A stretch of DNA of 18,331 nucleotides, from assembly GCA_900764925.1 (NCBI GenBank), contig CAAFPW010000009.1:1-18331 (forward strand), in the 5' to 3' direction. The translations under genes and the position numbers were made by a program. The DNA comes from Fusobacteriaceae bacterium. GTDB lineage: Bacteria; Fusobacteriota; Fusobacteriia; Fusobacteriales; Fusobacteriaceae. The notes beneath the pieces were generated by a model. That model did no database searches, had not been told where the DNA came from, and worked only from the letters and a program-made list of their open reading frames with translations. Shown piece by piece: positions 6,431 to 14,595 of the stretch (the stretch's first letter is position 1; the number at the start of each line of letters is the position of its first letter).

Positions 6431-7582
6431 ATGAAAAAAATAGTGATATTAGGTTCCACAGGAAGTATAGGAACTAATGCTTTAGAGGTTATTAGAAAAT
6501 CAGAAAATAGATTTGAAGTAGTAGGTATAAGTGGGCATAGAAATTATAATCTACTAATTGAGCAAATTAGAGAGTTCAAACCTAAATATGTTTCAGTTGG
6601 AACAGAAGAGGGATATGAGATTATAAAAAGAGAGTTCAGCGATATTGAAGTCTATCTTAAGGATGAAGGACTAAAGGAGTTAGCTTCAAAGGATGATTAT
6701 GATATACTTCTTACAGCTGTAAGTGGAGCTGTAGGAATAGAAGCTACAGTGGAAGGGATAAAAAAGGGAAAAAGAATTGCCCTAGCAAATAAAGAGACTA
6801 TGGTAGCTGCTGGTCCATATATAAACAAGTTATTAAAAGAGAATCCAGAGGCTGAAATAGTTCCAGTAGATAGTGAACATTCAGCTATATTTCAATCAAT
6901 GCTAGGTGGAAAGAAGGATGAGGTTAGAAAAATAATAATAACAGCTAGTGGGGGAACATTTAGAGGGAAAAAGAGAGAGGAATTACAGGAGGTAACTGTA
7001 GATCAAGCTCTAAAACATCCTAATTGGGCTATGGGTAAAAAGATAACAATTGACTCATCTACATTGGTAAATAAAGGTTTAGAGGTAATAGAGGCACATG
7101 AACTTTTTGGAGTGGATTATGAGGATATAGAGGTATTGGTACATCCACAAAGTATAATTCATTCTATGGTGGAGTTTAAAGATAGAGCTGTAATAGCTCA
7201 ACTTGGAGCACCAGATATGAAATTACCAATCCAATATGCTTTTACTTATCCTGAGAGAGAAGCAAGTTCGGCTATGGAACCATTGGATTTTACTAAGGTA
7301 ACAAATTTAACCTTTGAAAAACCAGATCATGAAACATTTAAAGGGATAGAGTTAGCTTTTAAAGCTGGTAAAATAGGAAAAACTATGCCAGCTGTTCTAA
7401 ATGCAGCTAATGAAGTAGCAGTTGAACTATTTTTAAAAGGTCAAATAAAGTTTTTAACAATTTATGAGATAATTGAGAAAGCTATGGAGAGACATATACC
7501 ATTGGAGATAGATAGTATAGATACAGTAAAGAAAGTTGATAAAGAAACAAGAGAATGGGTATATTTAAATTATGAGAGGTAA
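6431..7582 (+). CDS. dxr: 1-deoxy-D-xylulose 5-phosphate reductoisomerase
   Basis: Dxr converts DXP to 2-C-methylerythritol 4-phosphate with NADPH, the committed step of the MEP isoprenoid pathway that supplies UppS. The protein has 383 residues. The NADPH-binding motif is GSTGSIG (8-14). ANKETMVAAG (119-128) follows. Metal ligands D147 and E149 lie in VPVDSEHSAIFQ and E218 in NKGLEVIEAH. H196 in HPNW and the flexible active-site loop around WAMGKKITIDSST are present, as is QLGAPDMKLPIQYA. It is therefore the classical DXR type, a fosmidomycin target. AGGAGG precedes the ATG. The operon order uppS-cdsA-dxr is widely conserved. Confidence 0.98.
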   Translation: MKKIVILGSTGSIGTNALEVIRKSENRFEVVGISGHRNYNLLIEQIREFKPKYVSVGTEEGYEIIKREFSDIEVYLKDEGLKELASKDDYDILLTAVSGAVGIEATVEGIKKGKRIALANKETMVAAGPYINKLLKENPEAEIVPVDSEHSAIFQSMLGGKKDEVRKIIITASGGTFRGKKREELQEVTVDQALKHPNWAMGKKITIDSSTLVNKGLEVIEAHELFGVDYEDIEVLVHPQSIIHSMVEFKDRAVIAQLGAPDMKLPIQYAFTYPEREASSAMEPLDFTKVTNLTFEKPDHETFKGIELAFKAGKIGKTMPAVLNAANEVAVELFLKGQIKFLTIYEIIEKAMERHIPLEIDSIDTVKKVDKETREWVYLNYER

Positions 7583-7585
7583 AAA

Positions 7586-8257
7586 ATGGGAAGAGTTATA
7601 GTTATTGAAGGTACTGATTCAAGTGGAAAGGAAACACAGACAAAAAAATTATTTGAAAGATTGAAAGAGGAAGGGTTAAAAGTAAGAAAATTATCCTTTC
7701 CAAACTATGATAGTCCAGCTTGTGAACCAGTTAAAATGTATTTAGCAGGAGCTTTTGGAGATAAGGCTTTGGATGTAAATCCTTATCCAGTATCTACTAT
7801 GTTTGCCATAGATAGATATGCTTCATATAAAATGGATTGGGAAAAATTCTATAATGAGGATGGAATAGTAGTAACAGATAGATATACAACTTCTAATATG
7901 GTACATCAAGCTTCTAAAATAGAGGATGAAGAGAAAAAAAATCAATATTTAGATTGGCTTGAAGAGTTGGAGTATAAAAAGATGAATATACCAGAGCCAG
8001 ATATGGTTATTTTCTTAAATATGCCAGTGGAGACAGCTGTAAAACTTATGGCTGAAAGAAAGAATAAGATAACTGGAGAGGAAAAAAAGGATATTCATGA
8101 ACAGGATATAGGGTATTTAAAAAAATCCTATAATAATGCTTGTGAGGTAGCTAAAAAATATAATTGGAAAGAGATAAAGTGTGTGGAGAACCAAAGATTG
8201 AAGACAATTGATGAGATAGGAGAAGAGATCTATTCAGTTGTAAAAGAGATAGTATAA
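7586..8257 (+). CDS. tmk: Thymidylate kinase family protein (dTMP kinase)
   Basis: This 223-residue P-loop kinase probably phosphorylates dTMP to dTDP for DNA synthesis. The N-terminus reads VIEGTDSSGKETQ: the loop has G9 and G14-K15, but E16 stands where most P-loops have S or T, with T17 next. The FPNYDSP segment, the DRYTTSNMVHQ motif (the DRY/S...Q substrate signature) and a basic lid region around AERKNKITGEEK are seen. Related divergent sequences occur in clostridia. It starts three bases after the dxr stop, with its GAGAGG site inside dxr, and lies ten bases before rseP, so it is embedded in the lipid operon. The family is clear; the exact nucleotide substrate is inferred. Confidence 0.85.
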   Translation: MGRVIVIEGTDSSGKETQTKKLFERLKEEGLKVRKLSFPNYDSPACEPVKMYLAGAFGDKALDVNPYPVSTMFAIDRYASYKMDWEKFYNEDGIVVTDRYTTSNMVHQASKIEDEEKKNQYLDWLEELEYKKMNIPEPDMVIFLNMPVETAVKLMAERKNKITGEEKKDIHEQDIGYLKKSYNNACEVAKKYNWKEIKCVENQRLKTIDEIGEEIYSVVKEIV

Positions 8258-8267
8258 TGGAGGAGTT

Positions 8268-9284
8268 ATGGAGATACTAATAGCAATTTTAGTACTGGGA
8301 ATAATAATATTTATTCATGAACTGGGACATTTTATAACAGCTAAATTTTTTAAGATGCCTGTGAGTGAGTTTGCTATAGGAATGGGACCACAGGTATACT
8401 CCTATGATACAATAAAGACAACTTACTCTTTGAGAGCAATTCCCATAGGTGGGTTTGTAAATATTGAAGGGATGGAAGTCGATAGTAAAATAGAGGATGG
8501 GTTTAATTCCAAGCCAGCTTATGCTAGATTTATAGTGTTGATAGCTGGAGTTTTTATGAATTTTTTATTAGCTTTTATTATAATGTTTTCATCTATATAT
8601 ACAAATGGGAAATATATTCCAAGTGACCAACCAATAATAGGAGAGGTATTTAAAGAGGTAAATGCTGTGGGATATATACAACCAAAGGATAAAATATTAG
8701 AGATTGATGGGGTAAAAATAGAAACTTGGGGAGATATAGGAAATAGGCTAAGAAGCTCAAATACACAACAAGTTTCAATAAAATTGGAAAGAGCTGGGAG
8801 AATAGAGGAGGTAGAAGCTCCACTAACTCTAGATCCTAGCAGTAATAGATATATGTTAGGAGTATTACCTGAGTACTCTATAGAAAAATTTGGCGTTTTA
8901 GAGGCATCTAAACTAAGTTTAAAGAGTGGAGTAAGAATAGTAAAAGATACACTTACTGGTTTGAAGATGATGGTAACTGGACAGGTAAAGAGTGAAGAGA
9001 TAAGTGGACCGATAGGAATAATAAAAGTTGTTGGGGAAGCCTCTAAAGAGGGAGTGGGAATAGTTTTATGGCTTATGGCACTGCTCTCTGTGAATGTGGG
9101 AGTACTGAATCTGTTACCTTTGCCAGCTTTGGATGGTGGAAGAATAATCTTTGTACTTTTAGAGATGATAGGAGTGAAAGTTAATAAAAAGCTAGAAGAA
9201 AAAGTTCATATGATAGGGATGCTAGTTCTATTTGGATTGATTATTTTTATCACAACGAATGATATTTTTAATCTAGCAAAATAA
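8268..9284 (+). CDS. rseP: RIP metalloprotease RseP (site-2 protease family)
   Basis: This 338-residue membrane zinc protease cuts transmembrane substrates, such as anti-sigma factors, within the bilayer. The zinc site HELGH is at 17-21 in the first membrane segment, and the second zinc ligand D289 lies in LLPLPALDGGR in the third. FAIGMGP and YSLRAIPIGGFVNIEGM follow the first segment as in the family. One PDZ domain spans roughly residues 110-190. Membrane segments are near 1-22, 88-112, 263-285 and 315-335. One PDZ rather than the two of E. coli is the form typical of many other bacteria. GGAGG precedes the ATG by four bases. It ends the uppS operon. The substrate is unknown; no anti-sigma gene is seen in the window. 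Confidence 0.95.
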   Translation: MEILIAILVLGIIIFIHELGHFITAKFFKMPVSEFAIGMGPQVYSYDTIKTTYSLRAIPIGGFVNIEGMEVDSKIEDGFNSKPAYARFIVLIAGVFMNFLLAFIIMFSSIYTNGKYIPSDQPIIGEVFKEVNAVGYIQPKDKILEIDGVKIETWGDIGNRLRSSNTQQVSIKLERAGRIEEVEAPLTLDPSSNRYMLGVLPEYSIEKFGVLEASKLSLKSGVRIVKDTLTGLKMMVTGQVKSEEISGPIGIIKVVGEASKEGVGIVLWLMALLSVNVGVLNLLPLPALDGGRIIFVLLEMIGVKVNKKLEEKVHMIGMLVLFGLIIFITTNDIFNLAK

Positions 9285-9297
9285 AATTTTCACCAAA

Positions 9298-9316
9298 TTG
9301 CCCTAAAAATGGGCAA
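9298..9316 (+). other. Hairpin downstream of rseP
   Basis: TTGCCC (9298-9303) pairs with GGGCAA (9311-9316) over a seven-base loop. It lies 13 bases after the rseP stop but has no T-run on either side, so it may be an mRNA end-protecting hairpin or a weak terminator. Confidence 0.4.
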
Positions 9317-9340
9317 ATGTACAAAATAAAAAAAATAGTC

Positions 9341-9369
9341 TTGAAAAAATACAATTAATCTATTATAAT
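9341..9369 (+). promoter_or_regulatory. Sigma70 promoter for the sigma54-type regulator
   Basis: TTGAAA (9341-9346), a 17-base spacer and an exact TATAAT (9364-9369). Transcription would start near 9376, leaving about 55 bases of leader and a GGAGG site before the gene. Confidence 0.9.
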
Positions 9370-9430
9370 ACATGTATAAGATGAAATCAAAAAATACGAT
9401 TATTCATAAACTAAATGATGGAGGTATAAT

Positions 9431-10816
9431 ATGAAAAATGCTATTTTAGCAATTTCAGAGAGAAAAGAAACTTTAAAACAAATAAGAAAAGAATTATCAG
9501 AACATTATGAAATAATTACTTTTAATAATTTATTAGATGCATTAGATATGTTAAGAGAGAGTGACTTTGACATCATTCTTTTAGATGAGTACTTAACTTG
9601 GTTTAATTTTGCTGAAGCAAAGAGAAAATTAAGTGGTTTAGGAAAAGACTTTGTAATAGTTGGATTATTAGAGGACGAAACTGAAACAGCTATTCAAGAA
9701 TTAAAAAATGCAGATATTTACAACTACTTAGTTAAACCAGTAGAGTTAAAAGAGATGAATAGAGTTATATTACCTGCTCTAAAAAATCTAGAGATGTTAA
9801 AAGAGAAGAGAAAATTAGAGGAAAAATTAGCTAGCTTAGAAGAAGAGAGTGAAATAGTAGGACAATCTTCAAGAATCAAAGATGTAAAAAATCTAGTAGA
9901 AAAAGTAGCTGAAAGTGATTTAGCTGTACTTATTACTGGAGAGAATGGATTAGGAAAAGAGATAGTAGCTAGAGAGATTTACAAAAAAAGTGACAGAAGA
10001 AAAAATAACTATATAGTAGTAAGTTGTGCTTCACTTCCAGAAGAAACTATGGAAAGAGAGTTATTTGGTTATGAAAGAGGGGCCTTTACAGGAGCTAACT
10101 CTAGTAAGAGAGGACTTTTAGAAGAGGCAGATGGAGGAACAATATTCTTGGATGACATTTCAGCTATGGATATAAAATGCCAAGCTAAACTTTTAAAAGT
10201 TATAGAGTATGGAGAGCTAAAAAGAGTTGGTGGAAACAAAACTAGAAGAGTAGATGTAAGATTTATCGCTTCAAGTAATAGAGATTTAAAAGATGAGACT
10301 GAAAAGGGAAGATTTAGAAAAGATCTATACCATAGATTGACAGCTTTCCCAATAGAAGTACCACCTTTAAGAGAGAGAAAAGAGGATATCCCATTATTAG
10401 CAAACTACTTCTTAAATAAAGTTGTTAGAGAGTTACATAGAGATACTCCAGTAATATCAGGAGAAGCCATGAAATATCTAATGGAATACTCATATCCAGG
10501 AAATATTAGAGAGCTTAAAAATATGATAGAGAGAATGGTAATACTTTCAACAGATAAAGTAATAGATGTAGAAGATTTACCTCTAGAGATAAAAATGAAA
10601 TCTGATACTGTAGAAAATAAAACAGTAGTAGGAGTAGGACCATTAAAAGATATCCTAGAACAAGAGATATATAGTTTAGCTGATGTGGAAAAAGTAGTTA
10701 TAGCTATAGCTCTTCAAAAAACTAGATGGAATAAACAAGAGACTTCTAAACTATTAGGAATAGGAAGAACTACTCTTTATGAAAAAATTAGAAAATATGG
10801 TTTAGATTTCAAATAA
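9431..10816 (+). CDS. Sigma54-dependent transcriptional activator with degenerate receiver domain
   Basis: This 461-residue NtrC-like protein has three parts. Residues 1-120 resemble a response regulator receiver: D52 in IILLDEYL sits at the phosphorylation position and K102 in YLVKP is kept. The acidic pair at the end of strand 1 is reduced to S9-E10, and the strand 4 Thr/Ser is missing. Residues 142-370 form the AAA+ domain with Walker A GENGLGKE (170-177), the sigma54-contact loop GAFTGA (217-222), a Walker B reading FLDDIS (D241-D242, where DE is usual), sensor SSNRDL and arginine finger region RKDLYHRL. A Fis-type helix-turn-helix is at about 430-457. No histidine kinase is adjacent. It would activate RpoN-dependent promoters, possibly without phosphorylation. 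Its targets are unknown; the following gene is a candidate. Confidence 0.93.
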   Translation: MKNAILAISERKETLKQIRKELSEHYEIITFNNLLDALDMLRESDFDIILLDEYLTWFNFAEAKRKLSGLGKDFVIVGLLEDETETAIQELKNADIYNYLVKPVELKEMNRVILPALKNLEMLKEKRKLEEKLASLEEESEIVGQSSRIKDVKNLVEKVAESDLAVLITGENGLGKEIVAREIYKKSDRRKNNYIVVSCASLPEETMERELFGYERGAFTGANSSKRGLLEEADGGTIFLDDISAMDIKCQAKLLKVIEYGELKRVGGNKTRRVDVRFIASSNRDLKDETEKGRFRKDLYHRLTAFPIEVPPLRERKEDIPLLANYFLNKVVRELHRDTPVISGEAMKYLMEYSYPGNIRELKNMIERMVILSTDKVIDVEDLPLEIKMKSDTVENKTVVGVGPLKDILEQEIYSLADVEKVVIAIALQKTRWNKQETSKLLGIGRTTLYEKIRKYGLDFK

Positions 10817-10852
10817 AAAGAATAGTTAGAGATGAGGCTTAACATTAAGAAA

Positions 10853-10866
10853 GGGGACAGCTTTGC
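10853..10866 (+). promoter_or_regulatory. Possible sigma54-type (-24/-12) promoter before the PpiD-like gene
   Basis: GG (10853-10854), ten bases, then GC (10865-10866), with the -12 box reading TTTGCT. This fits the GG-N10-GC spacing and the TTGCW part of the sigma54 consensus; the CAC after GG is not kept. Initiation about 12 bases on would fall near 10878, four bases before the ATG. The motif is short and could be chance. Confidence 0.3.
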
Positions 10867-10881
10867 TGGTTTAAAATAAAT

Positions 10882-12609
10882 ATGGCAATAAGAAAATTTC
10901 GTAAACACATAAAACCATTTATTTGGTTTATAACAGTATTATTTATACTTTCATCTGCGATGTTAGCTTACATGAATATGAGAAGCTCATATGACAGAAC
11001 GAATATATATGCACTAAAACTAAATGGAAAGAAAATATCTAAAATAGATGTTGAAAAAACAAAAAATAATCTAACACAAGGGTATTCAAGATTTTTAGGA
11101 GATAAAGTTGATAGAGATCTAGTGGAAATCCTAGCTTTTGATGATGTTATAAATAGAAATTTAACATTGGAGATAGCTGATAAATTAAATGTTAAAGTAC
11201 CTAGTAAAGAGGTTAATGCTCAATATGAATCTATAGAGAACTCTATTGGAAATAAAGAGCAATTTAGAAGAATGCTAGCAGCTCAAGGTTATACAAAAAA
11301 AACATTTAAGATAGATATAGAAAATAGTATGATTATAGAGAAAACTTTCCAAAAAATTAAAGATGGTATTGTACCAACAGAACAAGAGATTGAATCAAAA
11401 TATAGTGCTGGAAAATATACTCTATACAATGGAAAAGAGTTAACAGAAGTAAAAGATCAAATCGTAAATAATATAAAAGAGCAAAAAGGGATGGAGGAGT
11501 ATCTTACACTTTTAGAACAAGCTAGAAACAGTGCAAAGATAGAGAATATAGCTCCAGAATATGAAAACTTAGTTGAAAAAGTTGAAATTGATAAAGATGG
11601 ATTTAAAATAACAAATGTAGATTTAGCTAAAAAGACATTAAATACTCTATATGCTACAAATGGCAATAGAGAAGAAGCAGATGCTCAAGTAAAGAGTTAT
11701 TACGATGAGCAAATAAACTTAGCTAAGGAAGCATTAAATAGAGGAATCCCAGTCAATGAAGATTTTCCAGTAGATTATAAATTGGACTATTTACAAAAAA
11801 TGTTATTTGAAAATATAAGAGCTGGATTAAAACCAACTGATAAAGATATGGAAGAGTATTTTAAAAATAATAGTTTAAAATATGATACTTTCCCAAGTGC
11901 TCAAGCTGAAATTGCGGTAGTTCAAGTAGAGCCTTCAACAGCTGATAAAGAGAGAGCTAAAAAAGAAGCTGAAAATATTTTAGTAACTCTTACACCAGAG
12001 AATTTTAAAGATAAAGCTAAAGAGTATTCAACAGGACCAAGTGCTGAAAATGGTGGAGAGTTAGGATGGTTCTCTAAAGGTGATATGGTAGAGCCATTCC
12101 AAAAAGCTGTATTTGAAGGAAAAGTTGGAGAAGTATATCCTACACCAGTAGAAACAGTTTTTGGATATCATCTGATCTTGATAGAGGATAGAAAAGATGA
12201 AGAGAATAGAGCTAAGGCTAGCCACATTTTATTTACACCTACACTATCTGAAGAGACTACTTTAGCAAAAGCAAAAGAGATAGATGAGCTAAAGTCTAAA
12301 CTTCAAAACAATGAGATCAGTTTTAAAGACTTAACTAAGGATAGAAAAGATGTAATTCAAAGTAATACTTTTAAAATTAATAATGCTGGTTACATATCTG
12401 GACTTGGATATAATGATGTTTTAGCAAAAACTATTTTAGATGCTCCATCAAATAAAGTAGAAAGTTTTACAGCAGAAGATAAAATTTATATTTTCAATAA
12501 AGTTGAAGATATAAAATACAAAAAAGCTAAATATGAAGATGTGAAAGATAGAGTAAGAGAAGATTACTTAAATAGCAAAACTCAAGAAGAGATAAAAAAA
12601 TACATTTAG
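10882..12609 (+). CDS. Membrane-anchored PpiD/SurA-like peptidyl-prolyl isomerase
   Basis: This 575-residue protein probably helps fold exported proteins at the outer face of the inner membrane. A basic start (residues 3-11) leads into one membrane anchor at about 12-31 with no clear cleavage site. A SurA/PpiD-like helical region covers roughly 35-330. A parvulin (PpiC) domain spans about 338-436 and keeps GGELGWF (391-397), the MVEPFQKAVF helix and FGYHLILIEDR. A second parvulin-like start, ASHILF (446-451), follows but lacks the GGxLGW motif, so it looks degenerate. The ATG at 10882 is the only upstream option: a stop lies at 10846 in frame. No ribosome site is near it; AGGGG is 25 bases away. 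A terminator follows. Whether it is a functional equivalent of PpiD is inference. Confidence 0.88.
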   Translation: MAIRKFRKHIKPFIWFITVLFILSSAMLAYMNMRSSYDRTNIYALKLNGKKISKIDVEKTKNNLTQGYSRFLGDKVDRDLVEILAFDDVINRNLTLEIADKLNVKVPSKEVNAQYESIENSIGNKEQFRRMLAAQGYTKKTFKIDIENSMIIEKTFQKIKDGIVPTEQEIESKYSAGKYTLYNGKELTEVKDQIVNNIKEQKGMEEYLTLLEQARNSAKIENIAPEYENLVEKVEIDKDGFKITNVDLAKKTLNTLYATNGNREEADAQVKSYYDEQINLAKEALNRGIPVNEDFPVDYKLDYLQKMLFENIRAGLKPTDKDMEEYFKNNSLKYDTFPSAQAEIAVVQVEPSTADKERAKKEAENILVTLTPENFKDKAKEYSTGPSAENGGELGWFSKGDMVEPFQKAVFEGKVGEVYPTPVETVFGYHLILIEDRKDEENRAKASHILFTPTLSEETTLAKAKEIDELKSKLQNNEISFKDLTKDRKDVIQSNTFKINNAGYISGLGYNDVLAKTILDAPSNKVESFTAEDKIYIFNKVEDIKYKKAKYEDVKDRVREDYLNSKTQEEIKKYI

Positions 12610-12612
12610 CTA

Positions 12613-12649
12613 AAAAAAGAGAATGACCTAAATGGTTACTCTCTTTTTT
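12613..12649 (+). terminator. Intrinsic terminator after the PpiD-like gene
   Basis: A-rich AAGAGAATGACC pairs with GGTTACTCTCTT across a TAAAT loop, with one A/C mismatch and one G-T pair, followed by a T-run to 12649. The A-run on the other side makes it possibly bidirectional. Confidence 0.9.
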
Positions 12650-12662
12650 ATTAATTTTTTAA

Positions 12663-12691
12663 TTGCTTTATTTTGTAAAATATATTATACT
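12663..12691 (+). promoter_or_regulatory. Promoter of the dnaG-rpoD operon
   Basis: TTGCTT (12663-12668), a 17-base spacer and TATACT (12686-12691). The -10 is good and the -35 fair. A leader of about 50 bases ends with AGGAGG before dnaG. Confidence 0.65.
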
Positions 12692-12751
12692 ATATAGCTG
12701 AACAATGATAAAATTATAGGAAGAATTTAAAGAGAAAAAAAGGAGGAGAAA

Positions 12752-14572
12752 ATGAAATATAGATCAGAAGATATAGACCTCCTAATAGAATCTTTAAAGA
12801 TAGAAGAAGTAGTTGGTGAATTTGTAGAGTTAAAAAAAGCAGGTGCCAATTATAAAGGATTATGTCCTTTCCATCCAGATACTACTCCTTCATTTATGGT
12901 GAGTCCAAGTAAAAATATCTGTAAATGTTTTGTGTGTGGAGCAGGAGGAAATCCAATCTCATTTTACTCTCAATACAAAAAAATTACTTTTATAGAAGCA
13001 GTAGATGAGTTAGCAAAAAAATATGGAGTTCCTATAAAGGAGATAGGAGAGAGTTTTAAACCTAAAGAAAATTATGAAAAGTATTATGAAATAATGAAGG
13101 AAGCTCATAATTTTTATAAAGATAATATATTTTCTTTACAGGGAAGAACTGCCTTAGAATATCTTTCAAATAGACAGATCAATCCTAAAATAATAAAAGA
13201 GAATGGGCTTGGATATGCTTCAAATAAATGGAGTGAGCTAAGTGATTATCTTTTGAATAAAGGGTATGAGAGCAAAGATCTGATAACTTTAGGATTGGTA
13301 AAAGAGGGAGAAAATGGAAATAACTATGATGCTTTTAGAAATAGGATAGTTTTTCCAATATATTCTATAAAAGGTGAGGTTATTGCTTTTGGTGGTAGAA
13401 CTTTGGAAAAGGATAAGGAAGTACCAAAGTATATAAACTCTCCAGATACACCTATATTTAAAAAGGGTAAAAATTTATATGGACTTGAGAGAAGTTCAAT
13501 AATTAGAAAGAAGAACTATACCATGTTGATGGAAGGGTACATGGATGTTTTATCAGCTAATATATATGGTTTTGATGTGGCTTTAGCACCATTAGGAACA
13601 GCTTTAACTGAGGAACAAGGGGTACTTTTAAAAAGATATACTTCAAATATCATTTTATCATTTGACTCTGATGCTCCAGGGCAAGCAGCTACTGAAAGAG
13701 CAGGAATTATTTTAAAAAGTTTAGGTTTTAATATAAGGGTATTACAATTGGAAGGGGCAAAAGACCCAGATGAGTATCTAAAAACTTATGGTAAAGAGAG
13801 CTTTTTAAAATGTGTAAAAAATTCAGTTGAGATATTTGATTTTTTGTTTAGATACTATTCTAAAGAATATGACTTAAGTAATATTATGTCTAAACAAAAT
13901 TTTATAAATAGATTTAAAGATTTTTTTCAATCTGTGGATACTGAGCTTGAAAAAATGCTGTACTTAGATAAGTTATCTAAAGAGCTTGAAATAGAAAAAG
14001 AGATACTGAGAGAAATTTTAATAGAGAAAAATAGAAAAAAATCAAGGAAATTTGAGGAAGACTCAGTAAATATAAGTATAGGGAAAAAAGATGAAGTATT
14101 GAATAGATTGGAAAGAGATACTCTATTTTTAATTTTAGTAAATAGAGATTATTACCAATACTTTAAAGAGAAGAGAATAAAAGCTTCACTTACTAAGAAG
14201 GTTTTTCAATATATCTCTATGGAAATATCAGGAGACTTGGTTTCAGATTTTTCATCTCAAGTACAGCTATCAGAAGAGGAGATAGAGCAATGGAATCTAT
14301 TGAGATGCTCAGTAATAGAAGATAGTTCTGATGAGAAAAAAGTAGAGGAGTTATTAAAAGAGAGTTTTATCTCATGGTTTAAACAAGAAATAGAAGATAG
14401 TTATAGAAAGATAAGTAGTGGTCTTTTTGGAGATAGAGAATTAACTATTGTTGAGAAGCTTGTTTTAGTAAAACAGATAAAAGCTTTGGAGATAGATTTA
14501 GGAAAGACAACAGAGTTTGATGAGATAAAAAAATTATACAGTGTATTTAGAAATTTGTTAATTAATCTATAA
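12752..14572 (+). CDS. dnaG: DNA primase
   Basis: DnaG (606 residues) makes the RNA primers for lagging-strand synthesis at the replication fork. The N-terminal CHC2 zinc ribbon has C38, H41, C59 and C62 in the motifs CPFH and CKCFVCG. The catalytic core follows, with the basic motif around RNRIVFPIY and GGRTL. The TOPRIM metal site has E261 in MEGYMDV and D305 and D307 in FDSDAPGQAA. The C-terminal third (about 430-606) is poorly conserved and should be the helicase-binding domain. AGGAGG precedes the ATG. It leads the macromolecular synthesis operon; rpoD follows after 23 bases. rpsU, which leads this operon in E. coli, is not present here. Confidence 0.97.
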   Translation: MKYRSEDIDLLIESLKIEEVVGEFVELKKAGANYKGLCPFHPDTTPSFMVSPSKNICKCFVCGAGGNPISFYSQYKKITFIEAVDELAKKYGVPIKEIGESFKPKENYEKYYEIMKEAHNFYKDNIFSLQGRTALEYLSNRQINPKIIKENGLGYASNKWSELSDYLLNKGYESKDLITLGLVKEGENGNNYDAFRNRIVFPIYSIKGEVIAFGGRTLEKDKEVPKYINSPDTPIFKKGKNLYGLERSSIIRKKNYTMLMEGYMDVLSANIYGFDVALAPLGTALTEEQGVLLKRYTSNIILSFDSDAPGQAATERAGIILKSLGFNIRVLQLEGAKDPDEYLKTYGKESFLKCVKNSVEIFDFLFRYYSKEYDLSNIMSKQNFINRFKDFFQSVDTELEKMLYLDKLSKELEIEKEILREILIEKNRKKSRKFEEDSVNISIGKKDEVLNRLERDTLFLILVNRDYYQYFKEKRIKASLTKKVFQYISMEISGDLVSDFSSQVQLSEEEIEQWNLLRCSVIEDSSDEKKVEELLKESFISWFKQEIEDSYRKISSGLFGDRELTIVEKLVLVKQIKALEIDLGKTTEFDEIKKLYSVFRNLLINL

Positions 14573-14595
14573 GTTATTTAGAGGAGGCTCAAATA

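Noticed and set aside
9298..9316. Hairpin after rseP as an intrinsic terminator
   Set aside because: There is no T-run on the 3' side in either direction; kept only as a hairpin.
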